Positions 45,258 through 54,236 are shown, counted from the stretch's first letter. The stretch is DNA of 64,000 nt from Vibrio sp. Isolate32 (GCF_022397955.1 NZ_JAKEUQ010000006.1:120192-184191), one strand, 5' to 3'. A program made the numbers and translations. Notes: generated by a model not told the origin, from the sequence alone.

Positions 45258-45644
45258 ATGACTGAATTAACGATATTTTATGACGGAACGTGTCCACTGT
45301 GTGCAAAAGAGATGGCTGCGCTCGCCAAGTACGATACCAAGAACAAGATTCAGACCATCGACATCTACAGTGAAGCGTTTGCAAACTATCCTCAGATTGA
45401 TGCGGATGCGGCGAACACAGTGCTGCATGCTCTTGATGAAAACGGAAAGCTACTACTGGGGTTAGATGTGACCTACCAAGCATGGAACCTAGTAGGAAAA
45501 GGTTGGCTTTATGCGCCATTACGTTGGGCCATATTCAAGCCGATTGCAGACTGGTGCTACCTAAGGTTTGCCAAGAATCGATATAAGATCTCATTCTGGC
45601 TGACCGGAAAATCACGTTGCAACGGAAACAGCTGCACGAAATAG
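45258..45644 (+). CDS. DCC-family thiol-disulfide oxidoreductase-like protein (DUF393)
   Basis: A 128-residue protein beginning MTELTIFYDGTCPLCAKEM. The DGTCPLC motif is the DxLCPLC-type hallmark of the DCC family, which has a thioredoxin-like fold. Further conserved positions are in WRWAIFKPIADW-like text near the C-terminus (LRWAIFKPIADWCYLRFAKN). The start is chosen at the family's usual N-terminus; in-frame upstream codons to 45228 are less likely. Function is unknown; family members are often near redox or lipid genes. Confidence 0.8.
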   Translation: MTELTIFYDGTCPLCAKEMAALAKYDTKNKIQTIDIYSEAFANYPQIDADAANTVLHALDENGKLLLGLDVTYQAWNLVGKGWLYAPLRWAIFKPIADWCYLRFAKNRYKISFWLTGKSRCNGNSCTK

Positions 45645-45651
45645 TATTGAA

Positions 45652-45747
45652 TTAAGACATACCACTGGCGACTTTGTAGTAAACGATGCCGAACAGTGCA
45701 GCAAATACTAATACGGTAAGAGCGACTTTCAACCAAATAAACTTCAT
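45652..45747 (-). CDS. Small single-span membrane protein, 31 aa
   Basis: ATG at 45747 follows an AAAAGGAC site by about 6 nt. The 31 codons give MKFIWLKVALTVLVFAALFG followed by IVYYKVASGMS: a short basic N-terminus, one membrane helix and a short tail. The pattern matches many regulatory or complex-stabilising small membrane proteins of enterobacteria and vibrios. The partner is unknown. It is convergent with the DCC gene, 7 bp apart. Confidence 0.6.
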   Translation of the reverse strand: MKFIWLKVALTVLVFAALFGIVYYKVASGMS

Positions 45748-45837
45748 GCTTTGTCCTTTTCAATCGAGTTACTGATTCAGGCGACAAGTTATCACAACAT
45801 AACAAACGGTTGTGTAATGATTGATAGAACTTTGTAG

Positions 45838-46002
45838 TCATACCAATCACAGTAAGTAAGGGGTCAAAAATAGCGCAGGGAAAAAGCTTGAGAACAAGGC
45901 AGATTTTTCGATAAGTAGTTATTCTACAATCAAAAAATCTAACGAAGTTATCGAGTTTTTTAACAAGCTAGGGTGAACCGTTATTTACTACGATTGGTAT
46001 CA
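45838..46002. repeat. MITE-like palindromic element, 165 bp
   Basis: The two ends are 29-bp imperfect inverted repeats (about 23 matches): TCATACCAATCACAGTAAGT at the left, and ACTACGATTGGTATCA closing the right end. Inside are nested hairpins (AGATTTTT with AAAAAATCT; CGATAA with TTATCG). There is no coding frame. Size, ends and internal symmetry fit a non-autonomous miniature element or REP-like family dispersed in vibrios. Only one copy is seen in this window. It sits just upstream of the ABC1 gene. Confidence 0.7.
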
Positions 46003-46027
46003 CACCTAATTCCCAGAGAGAACCTTT

Positions 46028-47371
46028 ATGTCGGCAAAAGAGAGAAACCTTCCCACTCATCGACTTTCTAGATTTAGTAAGTTCGCTTCGCTGGCGACAA
46101 GAGTCGCAGGTAACGTGCTAACAGAAGGCACCAAGCAAATTGCACAAGGCAATATGCCCAAAGCAAAAGATTTACTGTTAACACCACAGAACATAGCTCG
46201 CCTGACCGATCAGCTCGCGCACCTACGTGGCGCTGCTATGAAACTGGGGCAGATGCTTTCAATGGATGCGGGGGATGTCTTAGAGCCGGAGTTAGCCGAC
46301 ATTCTTTCTCGCCTGCGCTCAGACGCTGACCCACTGCCAACAAAGCAGCTCAATCAAGTCTTAGAAAGCTCGCTCGGAAACCATTGGAAAACCGAAATCC
46401 TTTCCTTTAATTTTAAACCGATTGCCAGTGCATCTATAGGACAAGTGCATCAAGCGTACAGCGATGCCGGGGACAAGCTCGCCGTCAAAGTCCAATATCC
46501 AGGCATTCGAAAAAGTATCGACAGTGACGTAGATAACGTGGGCACACTGCTCAACATTGTTGGCTTGATACCAAAATCGGTCGACTACAAAGGTTTGTTA
46601 GAGGAAGCAAAAAAACAACTCCATGATGAAGCGGACTATGCTCGCGAGGCTGATTATGCGACTCGTTATCACAATGCATTAAAAGAACACTCACACTTCG
46701 TCGTACCTAAGATCCATCCGCAAGTCTCTTCAGAATCCGTGCTCGCCATGGACTTCATTGAGGGCGTCTCAATAGAACAGATAGAAAGTTACGACCAACG
46801 CACCCGTGACTTTGTGATGCACAGCTTGCTTGAGCTCCTATTCAGAGAGTTATTCGACTTTAAGATGGTGCAAACCGATCCCAATTTCGCTAACTACCTT
46901 TATGTTAAAAACACCCGACAAATTGGCTTGTTAGATTTCGGAGCAACCCGTGAATACAGTGACCGCTTCAGCGAGGGTTATCGCTTGGCCTTTTCCTCTG
47001 TCATTAACAACGATGAGCAAGGGCTCAATCAAGCGTTAGAGCAGATTGGTTTCTTTAGCGAGACAATTCTTCCCGAACAACGCCAAGCGATTCTAAACCT
47101 AGTAAAGATGGCTTGTGAGCCAATGTTGGTAGACGAAGACTACGACTTCAAAGCAAGTGGTTTAGCACAACGTCTTCGTGAAGCTGGCACCATTCTGAGC
47201 ATGGAACAAGAGTATTGGCATACCCCTCCCGCCGATGCGCTGTTCTTGCACCGAAAGATCGGAGGTATGTATCTATTAGCAGCTCGCCTTGGTGCGAAGG
47301 TGAATATCAGTCGCTTGGTCACTCCATATCTTATGTCAGAGAACAAATGTATAACTAAAAGCGCGAGTTAA
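46028..47371 (+). CDS. ABC1/UbiB-family atypical kinase
   Basis: A 447-residue protein of the ABC1/AarF/COQ8 family. The family-specific N-terminal KxGQ motif is in AAMKLGQMLSMDAG (about 70-83), the Ala-rich nucleotide loop is in PIASASIGQVHQAY, the catalytic Lys is in LAVKVQYPG, the catalytic-loop segment is QTDPNFANYL, and LLDFGATREY holds the DFG metal ligand. Members support ubiquinone biosynthesis or lipid metabolism. This is not the canonical ubiB, which lies beside ubiE/ubiJ and has C-terminal membrane helices. It is monocistronic behind the MITE. Confidence 0.88.
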   Translation: MSAKERNLPTHRLSRFSKFASLATRVAGNVLTEGTKQIAQGNMPKAKDLLLTPQNIARLTDQLAHLRGAAMKLGQMLSMDAGDVLEPELADILSRLRSDADPLPTKQLNQVLESSLGNHWKTEILSFNFKPIASASIGQVHQAYSDAGDKLAVKVQYPGIRKSIDSDVDNVGTLLNIVGLIPKSVDYKGLLEEAKKQLHDEADYAREADYATRYHNALKEHSHFVVPKIHPQVSSESVLAMDFIEGVSIEQIESYDQRTRDFVMHSLLELLFRELFDFKMVQTDPNFANYLYVKNTRQIGLLDFGATREYSDRFSEGYRLAFSSVINNDEQGLNQALEQIGFFSETILPEQRQAILNLVKMACEPMLVDEDYDFKASGLAQRLREAGTILSMEQEYWHTPPADALFLHRKIGGMYLLAARLGAKVNISRLVTPYLMSENKCITKSAS

Positions 47372-47456
47372 AGAGACAGTAAAATCATACGCAAAGTGAT
47401 CATTTCATCGTGCTCAAGAGTAATAATCATTACGCCAACTAAAATGAGCCAAACCT

Positions 47457-48002
47457 ATGAAATGTTCACTACTTTGCTCAACCGCACTGATTACAAGCCT
47501 AACGAGCTCCATCGCGTTTGCAGCGAGCTGCCCAGAGATACTTAATGGCAAACAGCGCTTATTAAATTCAACCGAAGAAATTGCGCTGTGCGATGAGTTT
47601 AAAGGCAAAACTCTATTGGTGGTAAACACCGCTAGCCAATGTGGCTTCACTCCGCAGTTTGAGCAGCTCGAACAACTTCATCAAACTTACAAAGACCAAG
47701 GCCTCACCGTTATCGGTTTCCCAAGTAATGATTTTCGCCAAGATAAGGGAAGTGAAGAGAAGACGGCAAAAGTCTGTTACCTCGACTACGGCGTGACCTT
47801 CCCTATGATGGCGCGAGCTTCACTGTCTGGTAGCAACGCCAACCCCGTGTTTGCAGAGATACAACAGCAAGCAGGCGTAACGCCTAAATGGAACTTTTAC
47901 AAATTCTTGATCAGTAAAGAAGGTAAAGTCGTCGCCACCTTCCCTAGCTCCACATCACCAGTGAGCGCTACGCTCAAAAACGCGATCGAGCAGCAGCTAT
48001 GA
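47457..48002 (+). CDS. Exported glutathione peroxidase-like protein
   Basis: A 181-residue GPx-family thiol peroxidase with an N-terminal signal peptide (MKCSLLCSTALITSLTSSIA, cleavage near FAA), so it is periplasmic. The catalytic Cys is in NTASQCGFTPQF, the second motif is IGFPSNDFRQDKGSEE with the expected Gln/Asn positions, and PKWNFYKFLI contains the catalytic Trp-Asn. Cytoplasmic BtuE-type enzymes lack the leader. It overlaps the next gene by 4 nt (ATGA). Confidence 0.88.
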   Translation: MKCSLLCSTALITSLTSSIAFAASCPEILNGKQRLLNSTEEIALCDEFKGKTLLVVNTASQCGFTPQFEQLEQLHQTYKDQGLTVIGFPSNDFRQDKGSEEKTAKVCYLDYGVTFPMMARASLSGSNANPVFAEIQQQAGVTPKWNFYKFLISKEGKVVATFPSSTSPVSATLKNAIEQQL

Positions 48003-48466
48003 GGGCGAATTACATGGCAACAACTCAAACCCGTAACACCATGTCCAAATTGGGGTACATGGGGTTAATTCCGTTTTTATTCGGTCTCCTCCTTTCGCTC
48101 ACCGACAGCCAATTTATGGGGATAAGCGGTGAAACGCTCTTCATCACCTACAGCGTGGCTATTTTGAGCTTTCTTTCAGGGATCTTGTGGGCAAATGGCA
48201 TCGAAAACTTTGAAAGCCAATCAAGCAACAAAGCGCTACTGCTAAGCAACGCGATTGTACTAGTCGCTTGGTTGGCAGTATTGCTTGGCGAACAACAAGA
48301 GCTAGTGACAACACTGATTCTCATCTTTGGTTATATTGCGGTTTGGCGAGCTGAAAGGGCGATGAGAGAAGAGAACCAGAGCCAAGGCCCCGATGGCTAC
48401 TTTGATATGAGGACTCGGCTAACCTCTAGTGTCGTGTTAATGCACGGTATCGTGATGCTGACTTGA
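47999..48466 (+). CDS. DUF3429 membrane protein
   Basis: A 155-residue membrane protein with four or five hydrophobic segments. It begins with a polar head, then LGYMGLIPFLFGLLLSLTD and YSVAILSFLSGILWANGIE, a pattern typical of DUF3429 proteins. Start ATG 47999 overlaps the GPx stop; ATG 48014 with GAGGG upstream is an alternative. Translation is coupled to the peroxidase. Function unknown; co-occurrence with the exported peroxidase suggests an envelope redox or repair role. Confidence 0.75.
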   Translation: MRANYMATTQTRNTMSKLGYMGLIPFLFGLLLSLTDSQFMGISGETLFITYSVAILSFLSGILWANGIENFESQSSNKALLLSNAIVLVAWLAVLLGEQQELVTTLILIFGYIAVWRAERAMREENQSQGPDGYFDMRTRLTSSVVLMHGIVMLT

Positions 48467-48501
48467 TTGACAGCCCCCAAATAGATGTTTTTGAGGAAGA
48501 A

Positions 48502-48936
48502 CTAGATGATGAGTTGCATGACCAGACGAGGCTCATCATCTCCGAAGTAATTACTCTCTTCCTTGATAGTCACGAAACCCATCGACAAATACAGCTCACA
48601 AGCCTAACTGTTACTTGGATCAACGGTAAGCAACAGCTTGGAATCTTGCGGCAAGGTTACTATCGCCTGCTGCATCAATGAACGACCAACCCCCATGCCT
48701 CGGTAAGCAGCATCAACAGCCAGTGACAAAACCCAATACTCTTGTTGTTTGTCGGTTGGTGTCATTAACACATAGCCCGCAACTTGCAAATCTTGTTTCG
48801 CCACCAGCAAGCCCTTCCCCCAGCAATCAAATGCCTGACGAAAGAAAAACAGCGGATAGGCGTGCTCGCCAAACAAAGCGTGTTCAAGCTGGTAGATATC
48901 AGCCAGTTCTTGTTTTTCCGCACAGACAAAATTCAT
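48502..48936 (-). pseudogene. GNAT acetyltransferase (RimI-like) interrupted by an amber stop
   Basis: From ATG 48936 the minus-strand frame encodes a GNAT domain: EHALFGEHAYPLFFFRQAFD, VAGYVLMTP, and the acetyl-CoA site AVDAAYRGMGVGRSLMQQAI. It reaches LLLTVDPSNS and a TAG at 48604-48606. Reading on in the same frame gives ACELYLSMGFVTIKEESNYF and a proper end at 48502, exactly the missing A-x-x-L-Y-x-x-x-G-F motif of GNATs. A single nonsense change (for example CAG to TAG) therefore truncates the enzyme by 33 residues and removes its last strand. Confidence 0.85.
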
Positions 48937-48984
48937 ACATAGGCCTTAAAAGATTAACGATAAACTAAACAAGCAAAATGAGAG

Positions 48985-49599
48985 CTACTGACGGCTCACC
49001 AACAAATTCGCACCAGACAAGGCAAGAAACACAGAACATGCTTTATTGAAGCGCTTGGCCATTTGAGGTTTTGAAAACCAATTTCGTAGATATAAGCCAA
49101 ATGCCGCATAGATGGAAATCGCGAACATTTCTAACACAAGGAACGTACTACCTAAAGCAAAGAATTGAGTATTTACGTTCGCAGAAACATCAACAAATTG
49201 AGGCAGAAATGCGGTAAAGATGAGTATCGCTTTGGGGTTACCAGCTGCGAGTGCGAACTCTTGTTTAACTAGACCAAACCAATTCTTATTTCGTTCGATT
49301 TCCGCGACCGGGCTCACTTGTGAGCGCCATAGGTTGAACGCGATCCACAACAAATACATCGCACCAAATAGTTTGATAAGGAAGAACAGAGTTTCAGAGG
49401 TATAAAGCACAACCGCTAAGCCAGATGCAGCCAAAGCAATCATGCCAGAAAAAGCGAGGATTCTTCCTAACCCAGCGACAAAGGCGGCCTGAAATCCGTA
49501 ACAACGGGCGTTGTTCATTGATAACAAATTGTTTGGGCCCGGTGTCATGTTGAGCGCAAAACACGCTGGGATAAACAGCAGCAACTTCCATATTTCCAT
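48985..49599 (-). CDS. LysE/RhtB-family exporter
   Basis: A 204-residue six-helix protein. FALNMTPGPNNLLSMNNARCYG near the N-terminus is the LysE-family loop (here with the intact TPGPN), and ALAAGNPKAILIFTAFLPQF is the conserved central block. It probably exports an amino acid or a homoserine-lactone-like metabolite. It stands alone beside the broken GNAT gene. Confidence 0.88.
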   Translation of the reverse strand: MEIWKLLLFIPACFALNMTPGPNNLLSMNNARCYGFQAAFVAGLGRILAFSGMIALAASGLAVVLYTSETLFFLIKLFGAMYLLWIAFNLWRSQVSPVAEIERNKNWFGLVKQEFALAAGNPKAILIFTAFLPQFVDVSANVNTQFFALGSTFLVLEMFAISIYAAFGLYLRNWFSKPQMAKRFNKACSVFLALSGANLLVSRQ

Positions 49600-49708
49600 T
49601 GGTATTTCCTAGTCTCAATATGCCAAGGTTGTCGTATCATTAAGTGAGATACGACCTTTTATAGCAGCTATTAAAACCAGTACCAATCCTACTGTCGTAT
49701 CCTTTCAA

Positions 49709-50041
49709 CTAATTCTCAAAAAATTTCTCATATTCTGGCGTAGACAAGTTTTCCGCGACACCAATTTCACCGATGATATAGATAGCACTCGCAAGAGTTT
49801 CAATGGTTTGGTTCAGCTCTCTATCAGGCACTTCACCAACAACAGGAACCGGCTGGCGTGCAGACGTTGAATTGCAGACCACGCTTTCACAAACGATATT
49901 GTGCTGTTCCTGTTGAGAAACTTCAGGCGGCTTGAAATCCGGAGAATTGAAGTCAGGAGCAGTAATACCTTCGCTTGAAAAATCAAAGGAGCTGTATGAG
50001 GTAGCTGAAAACAGAGAAAGGAGCAGCATCCACTTATTCAT
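49709..50041 (-). CDS. Hypothetical exported protein, 110 aa
   Basis: ATG at 50041 follows GGAAAG by a few nt; an in-frame ATG four codons earlier is less well placed. A signal peptide (MNKWMLLLSLFSATSYSS) precedes a Pro/Ser/Glu-rich mature part with two Cys (CESVVC) and a short helical C-terminus. I do not recognise a family. It is monocistronic and unrelated in appearance to the polysaccharide genes to its right. Confidence 0.6.
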   Translation of the reverse strand: MNKWMLLLSLFSATSYSSFDFSSEGITAPDFNSPDFKPPEVSQQEQHNIVCESVVCNSTSARQPVPVVGEVPDRELNQTIETLASAIYIIGEIGVAENLSTPEYEKFFEN

Positions 50042-50175
50042 ATATCTTTCCATCGTTAGTATTCACCGAATTTATAAATACTATCTAATTCGACCGATTA
50101 TGAACAGCGTTTTATTGTCGCGGATGATTGTGTGTCTAAGTGCCGATTACCCGCTGTACTTTAGGTGACACGAAT

Positions 50176-51621
50176 TCAACCCACATGCGAATGCTTACCT
50201 AACATAAACTTATCGAGTAGCGCCTGTGGTACAGGGATAATAGAGTATCGAATGAAGGCAACTAACGTCACTATCGCAACAAAACTGCCTAAAACAAAAT
50301 CATGCACATCAACCAGCACCCAACCAAGGAGCCTGTCACTGATAATCGCAAGTAGACCGATACTCACCGCGACCATCCATTTACGGTGATCATAAGGTAA
50401 ATATTCCATCTTTTGGCTCACGATATAGAGCAGTAACAGCCTCACGGTATAAGTACCACAAAGCACCACCACCACGCCCCACACTCCATAAATCGGTGCC
50501 ACAACAAAATAGCCAATCGCAGCCAAGATCGCACAGCCACCTTGGATCCACATCTGAGATTGACTTGAGTCACCGCTGAAACAGCCTAAGTTGAGGTAGT
50601 CGCCCGCACTTTTAATAACAGCGATGGCTAGCAATGCGACCACTATAACCCCAGCCTGATGATAGCTGCTTGGTAAGATGAGAGAAATGAAACCAGGGAC
50701 AGTTAAGATCATCAACCCTCCTAACACTATGGCTAGATTGACTCCGATTAACGCTCTGTCTGCACACATTTTGCTGCCGTCGGGTAGCTGAAGCATGGCG
50801 ACTCGGTTTGGAAACCACCAAAGCGCGTAAGGTTGCAGCAGCAAGCCTAAAATTAACGCAAACTTACCACTAACCGCATAAATGGCCAACTCTTCAACGC
50901 CGACAAAGCTTGCCATCACCCAGCGATCTAGCCCGGTGATCATATAAATGGATGCCCCGCCAACCAAGGTTGGTAACCCAAATTTCAAGATCTTCGCTGA
51001 GTATTGAAAACAACCTAAACTGCCCATCTGCTGCCACTGATAACTCACCAGACAAAGCATCAATAGCAGACTAGAAGCAGCGGCAGAAATCAGCACGCCA
51101 TCAATGCCATAACCCGCTTCAAGCAGGACAAACGTCATAACAGCCTGAACACCGGCTTTCAATACGTTAAGTTGGCAAAAACGTTTCGCCATGGCGTTCA
51201 TACGCATCAAAGTAAGAGGGATGGATATTGCCCCGTCGAGCATCGTAGGAATGAGTAGAAGAGCGATCTGATAGGGTTTGAATTCAACAGGCAACATCAG
51301 TAGCAACAGAGGCATACTGAGCGCAATGAGCACGCCGCCAAGTACACACACCACTAAACTGAGCGTAAAGCAGTTAGATATCAGCTTGCGCTTTTCATCG
51401 CCTTCAGCGACGCCAACGTAACGATACATCGATTCGACAATACCAAAACTAAACAAGATCGTACCGATGTCCGCCAATAAGACGATCGCTTCTAATGATC
51501 CATATTCTGCCAACGTCATTTTGTGAGTAATGTAAGGGATCATCACCAATGAGATCCCTTTCATCATCAATATGCCAATAGCGTAATAGGCTGACTGTTT
51601 TAACGAACCCATACGAGTCAC
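50176..51621 (-). CDS. Polysaccharide flippase (Wzx/MATE-like)
   Basis: A 481-residue membrane protein with about 12-14 hydrophobic segments. Its N-terminus (LKQSAYYAIGILMMKGISLV and MIPYITHKMTLAEYG) is typical of the oligosaccharide flippase family that moves lipid-linked repeat units across the inner membrane. It lies 7 bp downstream of a family-2 glycosyltransferase on the same strand. No polymerase, chain-length or sugar-nucleotide genes are adjacent, so this looks like a small or decayed surface-polysaccharide locus. Confidence 0.85.
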   Translation of the reverse strand: MTRMGSLKQSAYYAIGILMMKGISLVMIPYITHKMTLAEYGSLEAIVLLADIGTILFSFGIVESMYRYVGVAEGDEKRKLISNCFTLSLVVCVLGGVLIALSMPLLLLMLPVEFKPYQIALLLIPTMLDGAISIPLTLMRMNAMAKRFCQLNVLKAGVQAVMTFVLLEAGYGIDGVLISAAASSLLLMLCLVSYQWQQMGSLGCFQYSAKILKFGLPTLVGGASIYMITGLDRWVMASFVGVEELAIYAVSGKFALILGLLLQPYALWWFPNRVAMLQLPDGSKMCADRALIGVNLAIVLGGLMILTVPGFISLILPSSYHQAGVIVVALLAIAVIKSAGDYLNLGCFSGDSSQSQMWIQGGCAILAAIGYFVVAPIYGVWGVVVVLCGTYTVRLLLLYIVSQKMEYLPYDHRKWMVAVSIGLLAIISDRLLGWVLVDVHDFVLGSFVAIVTLVAFIRYSIIPVPQALLDKFMLGKHSHVG

Positions 51622-51628
51622 CGATCTC

Positions 51629-52555
51629 TTACCATGCAGGCTTTAGGAAACTCTTACAGTCCCCAAGAAGATGTCGTAACGTTCGTTTTTGTGGAGCCAA
51701 AACTAACGAGCAGATGCTATAAGAGATGGCCAAGCGGTTTTTCTGTAAACCTCGGTAATAGTCAGCGTAGCCCTCTAATATTCTCGCCCTTGCTATCTTG
51801 AAGCTAGACGCTGGCAGGTTCCATCGTTGAGGGTCATTTTGGTAACGCTGAAGAATAGTTTCTATAGACTGTAAATTTCTCAATTTGAGACTTTCAGTTT
51901 GAGTGACAGAACTTGCTCTCATTAAGTAGCCAACTTGCACCGAGTTCAATACGCCAATCTGGTGATTTTCACTCATTCGAAGCCACAACTCCCAATCTTC
52001 TGCGTATTTGATATCAGCTCTGAAACCGTCTGTTTGAGATAAAACTTCTGCCTTCACCATTACCGTCGATGTTCCAATGACATTGTTTTCAATGATGAAC
52101 TCTAAAGGCTTTTCGATATTGATGAACAAATCATCTTGGCCCTGAAACTGCGACCAATAACTAAAGCAATCAACTATGAATTGGTAGTTTTCAGTGAGAT
52201 GTTCGTAATTGGTAAAGCTCATCGCGAGATCTGGGTATCGTTGGTGAAATTCAACTTGGCATTCGAGTTTTTCGGGTAACCAGAAGTCATCAGCATCTAA
52301 AAAAGCAATGTATTCACCCGTTGCTTTCGCTATTCCAAGGTTTCTAGCTTGAGGTGCACCCACACCCAGAGTTGATAATTTAATGATGCGCTCATCGTGT
52401 AGCGACGAGAGATAAGTCGACGTCCCATCATTACTATTATCATCAATAACAATTAACTCAACATCTTGATGAGTCTGCTTAAGTACGCTGCCAATTGCTT
52501 TCGGCAGGTAATCCAAACAGTTGTAGGTGGGAATAACAACACTTACTTTAGCCAT
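51629..52555 (-). CDS. Family 2 glycosyltransferase
   Basis: A 308-residue GT-A enzyme. SVVIPTYNCLDYLPKAI is the start of the nucleotide-binding fold, IVIDDNSNDGT its first Asp motif, and AFLDADDFWLPEKL carries the DxD metal site. ADIKYAEDWELWLRMSE is the acceptor-side ED motif. It adds a sugar from a nucleotide donor to a lipid-linked acceptor in the cytoplasm. It is the upstream gene of a two-gene unit with the flippase. Confidence 0.88.
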   Translation of the reverse strand: MAKVSVVIPTYNCLDYLPKAIGSVLKQTHQDVELIVIDDNSNDGTSTYLSSLHDERIIKLSTLGVGAPQARNLGIAKATGEYIAFLDADDFWLPEKLECQVEFHQRYPDLAMSFTNYEHLTENYQFIVDCFSYWSQFQGQDDLFINIEKPLEFIIENNVIGTSTVMVKAEVLSQTDGFRADIKYAEDWELWLRMSENHQIGVLNSVQVGYLMRASSVTQTESLKLRNLQSIETILQRYQNDPQRWNLPASSFKIARARILEGYADYYRGLQKNRLAISYSICSLVLAPQKRTLRHLLGDCKSFLKPAW

Positions 52556-52880
52556 AATGACGCCCTCAGATTTATACGTTATATGGCTGACATTGCATGT
52601 TCCATGCCGAGAGTACCTTGCGATAAAATCACTTCTAGATCAGCCTCCTACATGCCCATTCCCAAAATAACGAAAAAACACAACCGGTCGAAAAACCTAC
52701 AACCTCAATTTGATTTTCAATTTGAGAAAACGAGCTACTTCTAGGTGGGTAACCTTAGGAAACCATTGAAACGCTCGCCAAAGCTACGGTTTGATCTTGG
52801 TTCGTATCTTGCTTTGTTGGTTATTACCCTACTTGATAGCTTTAATAAGCTTTTAATAGTATTGATTAGAGGAGCAAAGA
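52556..52880. other. Gene-free interval in the polysaccharide region
   Basis: About 325 bp with no convincing gene. Short frames on the plus strand lack ribosome-binding sites and recognisable content. It presumably carries the divergent promoters of the glycosyltransferase pair and of the broken family-4-type gene. Confidence 0.5.
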
Positions 52881-53293
52881 ATGAAGAAAGTAGCATTTGT
52901 GGCGCTAACCTACCCTGTACTCAGTGAGACCTTCATTCAAACAGAAGTCGACTCCTTGCAAGATTGTGGACACGATGTCTGTGTCATGACCTTAAAATTT
53001 AAAACAGCGAAAAACAATTTGACTACGACATTGTCGAAATTGGCAAAGACGTTCAGGTGGGTAAAGTGACCAACATCATGGGATACAAAGAGATCGTCTC
53101 ACCTGAAACCGGTTTTGTGGTTAGCGAAAAGAACGTTGAGGAATTAAGAGAAGCGGTTGAGCGTTTTGCACAATTGAGAAGCAATGATAAAACGTCAATG
53201 GGATTAAAGGCACGTCAGAGAGTGAAGAACAGTTTTAATTCGATAAAACAAGCTCAGCAATTATCTCGCTGGATAGAAAACCCGGCTCAATAA
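52881..53293 (+). pseudogene. Internally deleted GT-B glycosyltransferase
   Basis: ATG at 52881 follows GAGGAGC. The first 48 codons encode a GT4 N-terminus (MKKVAFVALTYPVLSETFIQ, then TEVDSLQDCGHDV). The frame then shifts near 53015, and the next frame reads FDYDIVEIGKDVQVGKVTNI followed by the GT4 C-terminal motif KEIVSPETGFVVSEKNVEEL and a final helix. About 250 central residues, including most of the donor site, are missing. It cannot be functional. Confidence 0.8.
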
Positions 53294-53462
53294 TGGCTAA
53301 CTAAAGTAGCTAATGACTACTTAATAAACGAAGATCAACGAGGTACCACAAGAAAAGCAGAACGCCACATTAATTTTAAATGTAACGCTCAACTTAGAAC
53401 TGCCTTATGATGGCGTCTTAGGCTTTCAGTAACTTTTATTGGCTTTTCATTAAGAAGCCTAG

Positions 53463-54236
53463 CTAACCTGCCCGCAGTGCCAAAATAGATGCAATATCTT
53501 CGATATCACGATATTGAGCAAGTTGTTGTTCTTTCGATGAAATAGCCACAATCGACATTCTATCGGCCAATTCGTTACCTTCAATACCAACATGACCGTT
53601 CACATGGTAGATGGTAATTTTCGCAGCCAGTTCTTGGTAAAGCACATAGGCAGATTTAATAATATCGAGGTTTTTGATCTCGCCGCCCGACTTCGTCCAG
53701 CCCTTTTTCTCCCAACCCGTTGCCCACTTAGCAATACAATCTATCGAGTACTTAGAGTCACAATAAATCGCAACAGACAAACCAGAGTTTAACTTCTCTT
53801 TCGCAAGAATAAACGCTTGTTTAAGGCCATTTAGCTCGGCGGTATTGTTGGTACCCATAGGTTGATACAAGCCATACCACAATTCTGTTAACTGGTTGTT
53901 TTTATAAACCGCTAACCCTGTTCCTGCTTCCCCAGGGTTTGGTTCACATGCACCATCGGTAAAGATCTTGATATCAAAAGGCATATCAGTGATTTGTTGC
54001 TGCGAAAGAGGCGGAGCCTTTACTTTTGTCGCCTTACCCGCAGAGCTTGGCTTTGTAACTGTAGAACCTGACACAAACGACGTTTTACCGCCGAAAGCAG
54101 ACTCAGCCTCGCCTAGTGTTGGAAACGATTTATATCTCGCGCCAGCAAAGCCATCGACTTGCGTTTTACACTCGTTCCAAGTGGTAAAAATACCCGGTGT
54201 GCGACCTTTCCAAACCACATAATATTTCTTAGCCAA
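53463..54236 (-). CDS. Ribonuclease H with N-terminal hybrid-binding domain
   Basis: A 257-residue RNase HI-type enzyme. Residues 1-50 are the viroplasmin-like RNA/DNA hybrid-binding domain (KKYYVVWKGRTPGIFTTWNE). A Ser/Lys/Pro linker follows. The catalytic domain (from about 87) has Asp in IFTDGACEPNPG, Glu in NTAELNG, Asp in YCDSKYSID and Asp in GIEGNELAD, with the histidine of HVNGHVG. It removes RNA from RNA-DNA hybrids. This two-domain form resembles eukaryotic RNase H1 and exists beside the shorter rnhA in many bacteria. Confidence 0.9.
   Translation of the reverse strand: MAKKYYVVWKGRTPGIFTTWNECKTQVDGFAGARYKSFPTLGEAESAFGGKTSFVSGSTVTKPSSAGKATKVKAPPLSQQQITDMPFDIKIFTDGACEPNPGEAGTGLAVYKNNQLTELWYGLYQPMGTNNTAELNGLKQAFILAKEKLNSGLSVAIYCDSKYSIDCIAKWATGWEKKGWTKSGGEIKNLDIIKSAYVLYQELAAKITIYHVNGHVGIEGNELADRMSIVAISSKEQQLAQYRDIEDIASILALRAG

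Noticed and set aside
48463..48681. Plus-strand frame of 72 codons after DUF3429
   Set aside because: It is antisense to the C-terminal part of the amber-interrupted GNAT gene, which has clear family motifs.
52745..52927. Plus-strand frame before the broken glycosyltransferase
   Set aside because: No ribosome-binding site or recognised content, and it overlaps the start of the GT4 remnant that has a good site.
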